In this document: in pieces, positions 25,809 through 33,929 of the stretch | Position numbering within the stretch: position 1 is the first letter of the stretch | Layout: the number at the start of each line of letters is the position of its first letter | DNA from: Bin80 sp026708685 | Lineage (GTDB): Bacteria > Bacteroidota > Rhodothermia > Rhodothermales > Bin80 | Assembly: GCA_965200955.1 (NCBI GenBank) | Contig: OZ241742.1 | Coordinates: 744,001-808,000 of the forward strand | Direction: 5' to 3' | DNA length: 64,000 nt | Position numbers and translations under genes: made by a program | Notes under the pieces: model-generated | Seen by the model: the letters and a program-made list of their open reading frames with translations, nothing else | What the model was told of the DNA's origin: nothing | The model's database searches: none

Positions 25809-26978
25809 ATGGTTAGTTTTGACAACTCCGCCAGCAGTCTGAATACTGAGATGGATAAAATTCTTCTCCAGATATGTACACAGATTCAAATCACGAAAAC
25901 CCAGCGTACTCTCGCCGAGACCGCATATCATTGTGTTGGCTCATTTCTATCAGGCAGTTCCTGCCCACTCTCCAACTACAAACCAAGCATTTATTCCCAA
26001 GGATCTTTTAAGATTCAAACAACGAATCGTCCGATGGGGCAAGAAGAATTTGATTTGGATTTTGTTTGTGAACTTAAATCACCGTTGGCGAGCTTGGTTG
26101 GGCCCGATCATCTGCTATCTCAATTGTATGATTGTATAAAAAAGAATCCAGATTTCAGTCAAATTGTAGAGATCAAAAAACGTTGTGTCCGCATGATATA
26201 TCCAAAGGATTTCCATATGGATATAATTCCTGCTGTACCTGATCTCAACAATGGTGGAACATGTATTTTGGTACCAGATAGAGAACTACATAATTGGACG
26301 GAAAGCAATCCAATAGGATACGCTGACTGGTTTGAAAGTAACGCAGTACCCAATCAGACATATGAAAGAAGATCCATTGAACAGCTTCCAAACCAAGAAC
26401 CTGTTGCATACAAGAAAACTCTCAAAGTAATTGTTCAACTCTTGAAACGTGCTCGCGATGTAGCTTTCTCTGGAAATAAGTTTAATGAAGACCATGCCCC
26501 TGCGAGCATCGTTCTCACTACACTTGCAACAGAACAATTTCATCAAGGAGTGAATTCTATCAATCAAAGTATATTAAAGATTCTGTCGGGCATTTTATCT
26601 GAGATTAATTATGCTCAACCAGCTCCACTTCGGGTGCTCAACCCCATGAATCCCAACGAACTCTTCAGCGAACAATGGGAAAAGAATCCTGAGTCTTATA
26701 GACAATTCACTGTATGGATTGAAACCTTTCTTCAGGAATGGAGTAGTCTGCTACAACTTAGAGGATTGCCAAAAATTCATCATGCACTATCATTGCTATT
26801 TGGTGTAGATGTTACTCGTGTAGCCATCTCAGATATAGCAGAACATGCTTCTGATAACTTCAGAGATAACAAATTAGGAATTTTACCATCTTTAGGGCTG
26901 GTAAAGAATACTACTCATCCTGATGTAATTCCATTCAAACCAAATACTTTCTATGGCGATAATTTTATCAACTCGTAG
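25809..26978 (+). CDS. CBASS cyclic nucleotidyltransferase (CD-NTase), first
   Basis: 389 residues of the SMODS/CD-NTase fold, which makes a cyclic di- or trinucleotide signal on phage infection. Active-site motif G65-S66 in YSQGSFKIQTTNR, followed by the metal-binding pair D82 and D84 in EEFDLDFVCEL, and the third Asp138 in DFHMDIIPAV. All are intact. The helical C-terminal half (about 200-380) is like other CD-NTases. Gene order (NTase, E2-like, patatin) matches type II-short CBASS. The product nucleotide cannot be predicted from sequence alone. GAGG sits 7 bases before the ATG. Confidence 0.85.
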   Translation: MVSFDNSASSLNTEMDKILLQICTQIQITKTQRTLAETAYHCVGSFLSGSSCPLSNYKPSIYSQGSFKIQTTNRPMGQEEFDLDFVCELKSPLASLVGPDHLLSQLYDCIKKNPDFSQIVEIKKRCVRMIYPKDFHMDIIPAVPDLNNGGTCILVPDRELHNWTESNPIGYADWFESNAVPNQTYERRSIEQLPNQEPVAYKKTLKVIVQLLKRARDVAFSGNKFNEDHAPASIVLTTLATEQFHQGVNSINQSILKILSGILSEINYAQPAPLRVLNPMNPNELFSEQWEKNPESYRQFTVWIETFLQEWSSLLQLRGLPKIHHALSLLFGVDVTRVAISDIAEHASDNFRDNKLGILPSLGLVKNTTHPDVIPFKPNTFYGDNFINS

Positions 26979-26980
26979 GG

Positions 26981-27397
26981 ATGACAATACCACAGCAAAA
27001 AGCTATGATGCATAAATATTTTCCCAAATTTTCGCCAACATGGAAAAAAGGGACAATCATTTGGTACGGATTAATTCGTCCTACTGAACTGAGTGATGAG
27101 TATAAAATTCGTATCAAGTATCGATTGAATTTTAGCCCTAATGTAAGGGTCTTAACTCCAAAACTACAGGGAGTAAGACATAATGAGCCAATCCCACACA
27201 TTTACAATTCTGGGAATTTGTGTCTCTACCTGCCCCGTACTAACGAGTGGACACCATCTATGCCCATAGCACAAACAATTGTTCCTTGGACATACAAATG
27301 GCTGTATTTCTATGAATTTTGGCAAGTTACGGGTACATGGAGTGGCGGTGGAGAACATCCACGCTACACATCCGAACTTAAAAGAGCACGTCAGTAA
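26981..27397 (+). CDS. stand-alone prokaryotic E2-like ubiquitin-conjugation protein (CBASS accessory)
   Basis: 138 residues with the UBC-like pattern: a beta sheet, IPHIYNSGNLCLYLPR with probable catalytic Cys81, then WTPSMPIAQTIVPWTYKWLYFYEFWQVTGTWSGGG. The W..WL.FYE.W..TG.W.GG tail is a hallmark of E2-only proteins in short type II CBASS, where the protein is thought to prime the NTase without an E1. No E1 or JAB protease gene follows. It starts 2 bases after the NTase stop, so it is coupled to it. Confidence 0.8.
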   Translation: MTIPQQKAMMHKYFPKFSPTWKKGTIIWYGLIRPTELSDEYKIRIKYRLNFSPNVRVLTPKLQGVRHNEPIPHIYNSGNLCLYLPRTNEWTPSMPIAQTIVPWTYKWLYFYEFWQVTGTWSGGGEHPRYTSELKRARQ

Positions 27398-27424
27398 TCA
27401 TCAGGCCAATATATTGAGAGATCC

Positions 27425-28342
27425 ATGAGAAAGAAAGATCAACCATTTAATATTTTATCTCTTGACGGAGGTGGAGTTCGGGGAATTTTTGCGGGACAAA
27501 TACTCAATCTTATGCATGACAAGTTGGGTATTGATCCCTACTCAGAGTTCAATCTTTTTGTTGGAACCAGCACTGGAAGTATTGTTGCTGCTTCCCTTGC
27601 AACCCATCAAAATCTTTCAGAGTTAGTGGAAGACTATGAATCGTTTGCGCCGAGCATTTTCAAGAAAAGATTATCCATTTATGGCATGTTGAGGAGTCGG
27701 TACAATTTGAATGGTCTTGAATCATTCATTCAGAAACGTTTTGATCAAATTACTTTGGGTCAAATTACTGTACCTCTGATCATAAACGCTACAAATATTA
27801 GCACTGGAAATGTACATGTTTTAAAGTCTTCTTATCAAAATGATGTGCGTGGAGGTGACTACTATAGGGATGGAAATGTGCCACTATATAAGGCAGTTCT
27901 TGCCTCATGTGCAGGCCCCACCTTCTTTGACCCTGTTCAGATTAATGATGACCTACTCTGTGATGGTGGGCTCTGGGCTAATAATCCTTCGTTAGTCGGA
28001 TATGTTGAAGCGTTGCGAAATTTCAAAGAGACGGCACAGAACATAAGAATATTGTCGATTGGAACCGGATCCTATACACCGTTTTATCTTCCCGCATGTA
28101 AATGGGGATTGATGAATGGGTGGAAACGAGATAAAATTGTAGACTTGGCGATGATCTGCCAAACACAGCATACTCAAAATTGTTTAGATTTGATCATTCC
28201 AAACAATATTCTTAGAATTGACCCTAAGATAGATAACTGGAAACTTGACGATTGCAAGCACTTACAAATATTGAAAAGTTTAGCCGAAAAGGAATTAACT
28301 CATCGTGGTGAGCACATTAAAAAATTTTTACATCAACCATAA
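27425..28342 (+). CDS. patatin-like phospholipase (CBASS effector, CapV-like)
   Basis: 305 residues. Oxyanion loop LSLDGGGVRGIFAG at residues 11-24, nucleophile elbow G-T-S49-T-G in FVGTSTGSIVA, and catalytic Asp180 in CDGGLWANNPS, so the Ser-Asp dyad is complete. In CBASS, a cyclic nucleotide activates this lipase to break down the inner membrane and stop phage spread. No fused ligand-binding domain is evident, as in CapV. It lies directly after the E2-like gene (27-base gap). Confidence 0.87.
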   Translation: MRKKDQPFNILSLDGGGVRGIFAGQILNLMHDKLGIDPYSEFNLFVGTSTGSIVAASLATHQNLSELVEDYESFAPSIFKKRLSIYGMLRSRYNLNGLESFIQKRFDQITLGQITVPLIINATNISTGNVHVLKSSYQNDVRGGDYYRDGNVPLYKAVLASCAGPTFFDPVQINDDLLCDGGLWANNPSLVGYVEALRNFKETAQNIRILSIGTGSYTPFYLPACKWGLMNGWKRDKIVDLAMICQTQHTQNCLDLIIPNNILRIDPKIDNWKLDDCKHLQILKSLAEKELTHRGEHIKKFLHQP

Positions 28343-28347
28343 CTATC

Positions 28348-28352
28348 GGAGG
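28348..28352 (+). promoter_or_regulatory. strong Shine-Dalgarno for second NTase
   Basis: GGAGG seven bases before the ATG at 28360. Most core genes in this window lack such a site, so this marks the gene as unlike its host background. Confidence 0.6.
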
Positions 28353-28359
28353 ATCTATA

Positions 28360-29940
28360 ATGAAACATACTAATTACTTTAATGATTTTTTAAATCAAAA
28401 AGTAAATCTAAATCAATCCAGACTTGATACTTTGGACCAGAGGGTCCAATCTGTTACAACGTTGCTTAAACAAAAGTTAACGGGCTATAGGAAATTTAGT
28501 CCTCAGGGATCTTACTCCCACAAAACCATCATAAAACCTGTAGCAACGAACGACGAGTTTGATGCCGACATCCTAATTTACATCAAGGATGAAGACTTTG
28601 ATCCATTTGATTTTGGGACAGATTATGTTAGAGAAATCTATAACGTTTTTAATGATCACGGCAAGTACAGATCTATTGCTCACACTGGAACTCGCTGTGT
28701 AACAATTGATTATGCGGGAGATTTTCATATTGATATCGTCCCATGCATAGAATATCAAGACGAATTTTATGTATGTAATAGAGTTGAGAGAACGTACGAA
28801 AAGACAGATGGTGACGGTTATCGAAAATGGTTTATCCATAAAAACATCATCACATCCAACAACTTATTGAGAAAGATCACTCGCCTGCTCAAGTTTCAGC
28901 GTGACCATAAAAGTAACTATACCATCAAGTCGATTTTATTAACTACACTTTTAGGAAGTCATGTTTATGATTCCGATGCGGAGTCTTCGGAATTCAGAGA
29001 TGTCCCTCAAGCATTGATGACCATGACCAGTAGGATTAATCATTTTCTACAAGCCAATCTTCATATGCCAACCATCTACAATCCTGTTTTACCAGAGGAG
29101 GATTTTAATAGAAATTGGAATGAAGTTCAATACCAAAATTTTCGCCGTAAATTTGATCTTTACAACTCCAATATTCAACAAGCCTTTAGAGAAACTGGTC
29201 ACAACAAGAGTGTTCAGCTATGGAGGAAAGTTTTCGGTGATGACTTTGGTAAATTACATAAACGTACTGCTAGTGTACCAACAATAGTGTATCCTCCGAA
29301 ACTATACAGTAATCGTAGAATACACTCAGTACCTATCATTCAATACTCTCATTCACAGATGATCATAGTTCAGAATCATTTTCCGGGGTTGTACTATGAT
29401 GATCGTGGAGTAATCAGAGGAGAAATCAGTTTTCGTGCTAAGTACCAACTCTCGGGGAGAAAAAAACGGCAGGAATGGATTATTGTAGATTGTACTTCTG
29501 GGGATGATTGTATTACAGATATGTATGAAATTGAGATACACCTCAATCAGAACCCGAAAGTTTTTGAGGTTGGTGGTAGAATTGAGAAGCTTGCACAGAT
29601 GATTAATCGCCCGATTGCTGACTTGCATTTATTCTCAGATGAGAGTTGTTGCCTCGGACTCTTTCTCCCAAATCAACAAGAAAATTTAAGTGATTTTGTG
29701 ATTAATAAAGTATATCCTTACTTTGTTTGGCAGGCTTATTTTGAAAAATTTAGAGTGATACCTCCATGCGGGGAGTATTCGCATGGAACTCAAGGTGTCA
29801 ATGAGTTTCTTGAAGATGTGAATGATATTGGCAGGAATGATCGATGCCCTTGCGGGAGTGGGCGAAAATTTAAAGCCTGTTGTTCAACAAACAGAAGCCT
29901 GATGCAAAATATTGGGAAGCAATCATTCTATTCCAAATGA
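28360..29940 (+). CDS. second nucleotidyltransferase with E2-like domain and SEC-C motif
   Basis: 526 residues. N-terminal NTase domain: G50-S51 in FSPQGSYSHKTIIKP, D68 and D70 in EFDADILIYI, and Asp125 in GDFHIDIVPCI, all intact. After the helical half (to about 310) comes a second domain (about 330-490) with VFEVGGRIEKL, HLFSDESCCLGLFLP (candidate Cys430/431) and VINKVYPYFVWQAYFEKF, ending PPCGEYSHGTQG. That is the layout of an E2-like fold. The C-terminus has a SEC-C zinc motif, NDRCPCGSGRKFKACC (Cys496 onward). It starts 17 bases after the patatin stop, so it is in the CBASS operon. The E2 reading is inferred from pattern; the NTase and SEC-C are clear. Confidence 0.75.
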   Translation: MKHTNYFNDFLNQKVNLNQSRLDTLDQRVQSVTTLLKQKLTGYRKFSPQGSYSHKTIIKPVATNDEFDADILIYIKDEDFDPFDFGTDYVREIYNVFNDHGKYRSIAHTGTRCVTIDYAGDFHIDIVPCIEYQDEFYVCNRVERTYEKTDGDGYRKWFIHKNIITSNNLLRKITRLLKFQRDHKSNYTIKSILLTTLLGSHVYDSDAESSEFRDVPQALMTMTSRINHFLQANLHMPTIYNPVLPEEDFNRNWNEVQYQNFRRKFDLYNSNIQQAFRETGHNKSVQLWRKVFGDDFGKLHKRTASVPTIVYPPKLYSNRRIHSVPIIQYSHSQMIIVQNHFPGLYYDDRGVIRGEISFRAKYQLSGRKKRQEWIIVDCTSGDDCITDMYEIEIHLNQNPKVFEVGGRIEKLAQMINRPIADLHLFSDESCCLGLFLPNQQENLSDFVINKVYPYFVWQAYFEKFRVIPPCGEYSHGTQGVNEFLEDVNDIGRNDRCPCGSGRKFKACCSTNRSLMQNIGKQSFYSK

Positions 29941-30050
29941 TGATGTTGGATATAGATATTTCAATTTGGTTGTTCCACACTTGCTTATGAGTTTAACGGC
30001 ACTCATCTTGGATAAAGTAGGTCAGCTTGCAAGATAATACCCACTCCGGC

Positions 30051-30071
30051 ATATCCTGTTGTGCAGGATAT
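30051..30071 (+). terminator. hairpin downstream of CBASS operon
   Basis: ATATCCTG, loop TTGTG, CAGGATAT, followed by TTTCC. A compact 8-bp stem with a weak T tract about 110 bases after the last CBASS gene. Possible terminator. Confidence 0.4.
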
Positions 30072-30266
30072 TTTCCATTACCCAAACAATTACCACTAGA
30101 TCATGGTATCTAAAATACACGATACGATAATACGATTCTTCAACGATATATTGCATGCCAGGAATTTATTTCGGAATTACATACATGACTGTACAGAACT
30201 TAAAATGCAATCATAAATCAGCGATTTGAGTGAATAAATTCTGAAATTAGAACATTTAACCTTGTT

Positions 30267-30287
30267 TCAAAGGACAAAATCCTTTGA
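30267..30287. repeat. perfect 8-bp hairpin
   Basis: TCAAAGGA, loop CAAAA, TCCTTTGA. No T tract follows, so a terminator is less likely. It lies just before the debris of a gene. Confidence 0.3.
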
Positions 30288-30312
30288 TTCTGATGGGCTA
30301 CAGTCATGTATA

Positions 30313-30929
30313 TAATTCCCATTTATTTCTGGTAAGATTAGGATAGGAAGGTTGAAGTACTACAGAGATATGGAGGCGAGCGATGGCAGAGGTGACCGCA
30401 ACGAAGGCGTATTCCGCCTGCTCAAAGGTGATTACACAATCTTGGCGGGTCCGGCAAACACCCCGCCGACAGAGGCGACTTACCGTCCCATTGGACTAGC
30501 GAGCTGCATACGCTTTTCGGATTATAGCGACCTGCACTCATATATTCTGTCGTTATCAAGCATTCTTATCTCTGCTGATGAAGATACGTCAATGGCAAGG
30601 ATACTCAAGCACCACTACGGGAGTTCATAAGTAACCTGTTGTCCGATGCTTCTGTCGTATACGGTGTTCTCATATTTGATGGGAATGAATTCATCCGTAG
30701 GATAATGGCTCTCCCCATCCCCGTTGAGGGTGCACCAGTGTCGTACACAGGCTTAGATACCCCACGCAATGGGCAGATGGAGGTCGGAGCATTCACAAAG
30801 GACGCAAAATTCAAGGCACAAAATGAATATAGACTCAAATTCATGCCTGAATCTACAGATAATCACACCTACTTAGATGTGGGGGATCTATCAAAGTATG
30901 TGAAGTTGATAGAGTTTCCTTTGAAATAG
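30313..30929 (+). pseudogene. frameshifted conserved hypothetical
   Basis: First part in the frame of 30352: GKIRIGRLKYYRDMEASDGR, then GDRNEGVFRLLKGDY. Second part, in the frame of 30639: LREFISNLLSDASVVYGVLI, NEFIRRIMALPIPVEG, NEYRLKFMPES, ending KYVKLIEFPLK. The opening I(G/R)xLKYYRDMExxxxRGDxNEG is a feature I recall from uncharacterised proteins in defence islands. A frameshift near 30590 and loss of the first about 20 residues inactivate it. Function unknown. Confidence 0.55.
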
Positions 30930-31140
30930 GAGGGCCAGCTTCTATGACCGCAAATGCACTACAGATTCATATAATTCACTATCTGATGTTTTCTATCCAA
31001 GTAGCTAACCTATGAGCGCAAAATACAAAAAGCCGACTTCGGTAATTGCCTACCCCTACACACAGATTCACAAGAGTGCATCGTAGGTGAGTGGAAGAGA
31101 TGCCTCTCGGAGGCACACCAAAATGTCACTCAAGAGGCAT

Positions 31141-31532
31141 AGGCAGAGTACTGGATCTGGTTACAGGAAGTCACTGAGAAGTACGATTGCCCAGTCTCCT
31201 GTCTCGCAATGGCAAGACTCCACGCGCTAGGGGTGGGATTCTTGCCTCGCTCATTGCACAAATCATTCGCGTATGCATGTAGAGCGGCTGTGAACTATGT
31301 GCCTGCAATGTATGAAGTAGCCTGCAAGTATCGCGATGGACAGGGTATTCTGGCAGCATCAAGCGTGCCCGACTATTCTTCGATTTTGGGGCGAATCGAT
31401 TTCATGTCAGATCAATTCGCGAAATGGGTGATCACGCATTCACTACGAAATGTTTTCTTTACAATCTACTTTCAGTATTCCGAACTGGCACATAGTGGAA
31501 AATATAAGCATATTCCACTATCAAAGATATAA
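31141..31532 (+). pseudogene. Sel1-like repeat protein fragment
   Basis: Open frame without a good start. A Sel1-like unit is visible: LAMARLHALGVGFLPRSL, then FAYACRAAVNYVPAMYEVAC, then KYRDGQGI. Only one or two repeats remain, and the C-terminal half (ILAASSVPDYSSILG onward) has no recognisable repeat. Likely a remnant related to the Sel1 gene at 31810. Confidence 0.35.
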
Positions 31533-31809
31533 GAATAGCCGGAGTAATTCACCGAAATTTTAAGACTCATGTTACGATATGCCCATGTGGACTGGACGGG
31601 CACTCAAGAAAGAAGAATGATGATCGCGTTGACATCTATTATGTAATGACTCATTCCGTTGAAACTTGCCAGAGTGATTCTGTATAAGCGTAGGTTTTAT
31701 TCCAGATAAAGGCAGATACCTAATGATTAAATTTTTCTTAAATTTTGCTGGCATATCCCCTAGCCTTGAAATATTTCATCCTCAGAACATTCTTATTCAT
31801 TTCCATGTC

Positions 31810-32298
31810 TCATTCGTCATCAGGCTGATTTCTTTTGTCAGAGTTATTTGGAAGATTTAAAGAATCTAATTTTTCGTTAATGGATTGAAGTAGCAGGATT
31901 TCCCACCTCCGATAAGACCACTTTTGCCAAAACCAAAATATTCCTAACGATAAAATACCAGCTAATACATGCCAAATAAAAGTACTGAATCTGACAATAT
32001 TTCGTATCTCAGAGTTACTCAGACCGCGTTTCAAAATCTTATCTGATCCTATGTGTGTGTTTTCACTTATTGAATCCATGGACTCAAAAACAGGTTCATT
32101 TTTAACTTGTAATAGATATAGAGCCTTCTCTGCGGGTTTAAATCCGCGATCCACTGCTTCCTTCAAAAAGTGAAGTGTTTTTTCAGGATTTTTTTCTACC
32201 CCGCGACCACTATGGTAACATGCAGCTAACTCATATTGTGCGATTGGGTCGCCACCCTCAGCACTCTTCAATAATCTCTGAAAAAATTTTCGAGTCAT
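31810..32298 (-). CDS. Sel1-repeat protein with C-terminal membrane helix
   Basis: 162 residues. One or two Sel1 repeats at the N-terminus (LLKSAEGGDPIAQYELAACY, then HSGRGVEKNPEKTLHFLKEA), a polar linker, one hydrophobic helix (FIWHVLAGILSLGIFWFW), a cluster of Arg/Lys and a charged tail. The repeats suggest a protein-protein interaction role at the membrane. No partner is obvious next to it. Role unknown. Confidence 0.65.
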   Translation of the reverse strand: MTRKFFQRLLKSAEGGDPIAQYELAACYHSGRGVEKNPEKTLHFLKEAVDRGFKPAEKALYLLQVKNEPVFESMDSISENTHIGSDKILKRGLSNSEIRNIVRFSTFIWHVLAGILSLGIFWFWQKWSYRRWEILLLQSINEKLDSLNLPNNSDKRNQPDDE

Positions 32299-32364
32299 AG
32301 TGTTTCAGTTAGAAATTCAAAAAGGGTATATCTTCTCAAGAATATAATTATTTTTGGGTGTTAC

Positions 32365-33816
32365 TCAAATTGAATCATCTTCCAATACAATCTCTCTACG
32401 GAGACGAGAAACGGGAAGTCCTAACTGCATTCGGTACTTGGAAACCGTACGCCGTGCTACATGGTATCCCTGCTCTCTTAGAGTGGCGGTGATGGCATGA
32501 TCGGTCAAGGGATTCGTCTTATCCTCCTGCTCTATCATCCCCGCTATGATGGATTTGACATGTTTGTTGGAAACATCCACTCCGGCATCGGTTGCCACGC
32601 CTTCTGAAAAAAAGTGTTTTAGTTCGTACACGCCATAATCACACTGAACATATTTTCCACTCACGACCCTGCTCACCGTAGAAATATCCATTTCAATCCG
32701 TGCGGCAATATCCTTGAGGATCAGTGGTTTCAGATGTCCTTCGCCATGAGTGAAAAACTCTTCTTGGAAAAAGACAATCTCTCGCATCACCATGAGCATA
32801 GTATGACGTCGTTGCTGTACAGCGTCAATAAACCACTGTGCGGACTCAAGTTTACTGCGGAGGAATTGCCGCGTCTTCGCATCAGATCCCTGATTTGAAG
32901 TTGGCTTATTCTTTGATGACAGCTGCTGAATCATTTCACGGTAAGATTTTGAGACCGTCAGTGTAGGAAAATTTCCAGAATTTAACTGAACCATGAACGA
33001 ATCATCAGATTTTCGTACAAGAAAATCGGGCGTTACATAGTCTTCCTGTACGTTAAAGGCTCCCTCACCAGGCTTTGGATTACATGATTGGATCAAGTCA
33101 ATCGCTGATTTAAGCATAGAGTCATCCATGTCTAGACGGTCCTTGATACGATTATACTGTCTTTTTGAGAAAGCCGTAAACTGTCGTGTAAGTACTTCTT
33201 TGGCTGCTTCAAGACCGGAAGTCTCTTCGGGGAGCAAGTCTAGCTGGATCAGCAAGCATTCCTGTACACTTCGTGCCGCAATTCCAGGAGGGTCCAGTCT
33301 CTGGATGAGATAAAGGACATTGAGTACATCTTCTTCGGTTAATTCCTCCCGATAATTGAATGCAATATCATCAACGATAGAGGCAATTTCTCTTCGTAGA
33401 TACCCATCTTCATCAATTGAGCCAATAATTTGCTCGGCAATCAATGTATCACGACGGTTAAAGCGCAGGAATCCTTTCTGACTTCGTAGGTGGTCAACCA
33501 TAGATTCTGCGGAGGTAATCGGTATTTCACGATCTTGTTGGTGATTGTCCACTTGTGCTTTGTATCCATACACATCGTCAATATCGGGCAATAAATCCTC
33601 CAGACTAAATTCATCGTCGTGATCACCATCAGATGAATGATCATCCATGTCAGATTCCGAACCCTCTCCTGCGTCTTCCAAAAGGGGATTTTTTTCTAGC
33701 TCTTGTTGAATACGTTGCTCCAATGCAAGAGTAGGTAGCTGCAATAATTGGATATACTGGATCTGCTGAGGAGACAGCTTCTGCTGTAATCTCAATTCCT
33801 GATTCAAATTCAGCAT
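32365..33816 (-). CDS. rpoN: RNA polymerase sigma-54 factor
   Basis: 483 residues. Region I is glutamine/leucine rich (NQELRLQQKLSPQQIQYIQ, then LEQRIQQELEKNPLLED), region II is acidic (about 60-90), and region III has the core-binding and HTH segments. The diagnostic RpoN box ARRTVSKYRMQLGLP lies near the C-terminus. Directs transcription from -24/-12 promoters together with enhancer-binding ATPases. Normal length for Bacteroidota. Divergent from ruvB across 113 bases. Confidence 0.95.
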   Translation of the reverse strand: MLNLNQELRLQQKLSPQQIQYIQLLQLPTLALEQRIQQELEKNPLLEDAGEGSESDMDDHSSDGDHDDEFSLEDLLPDIDDVYGYKAQVDNHQQDREIPITSAESMVDHLRSQKGFLRFNRRDTLIAEQIIGSIDEDGYLRREIASIVDDIAFNYREELTEEDVLNVLYLIQRLDPPGIAARSVQECLLIQLDLLPEETSGLEAAKEVLTRQFTAFSKRQYNRIKDRLDMDDSMLKSAIDLIQSCNPKPGEGAFNVQEDYVTPDFLVRKSDDSFMVQLNSGNFPTLTVSKSYREMIQQLSSKNKPTSNQGSDAKTRQFLRSKLESAQWFIDAVQQRRHTMLMVMREIVFFQEEFFTHGEGHLKPLILKDIAARIEMDISTVSRVVSGKYVQCDYGVYELKHFFSEGVATDAGVDVSNKHVKSIIAGMIEQEDKTNPLTDHAITATLREQGYHVARRTVSKYRMQLGLPVSRLRREIVLEDDSI

Positions 33817-33929
33817 AATTCAGAGGTTAGCCTTAATTTATTGCTGTTAGACTTGAAACGTATGAGATGGGTTAAGGGTTTGCAAGTCCGAAGCGTGATG
33901 TAACCCATGTATATGACTTTAAATCGATT

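Larger units (their letters stand above)
29941..30312. other. non-coding region after CBASS operon
   Basis: 372 bases. They hold two short perfect hairpins (30051-30071 and 30267-30287) and no coding frame. Confidence 0.5.

Noticed and set aside
30605..30844. 79-codon minus-strand frame with Met start
   Set aside because: It runs against the two-part pseudogene at 30313-30929, whose translation is much more protein-like.
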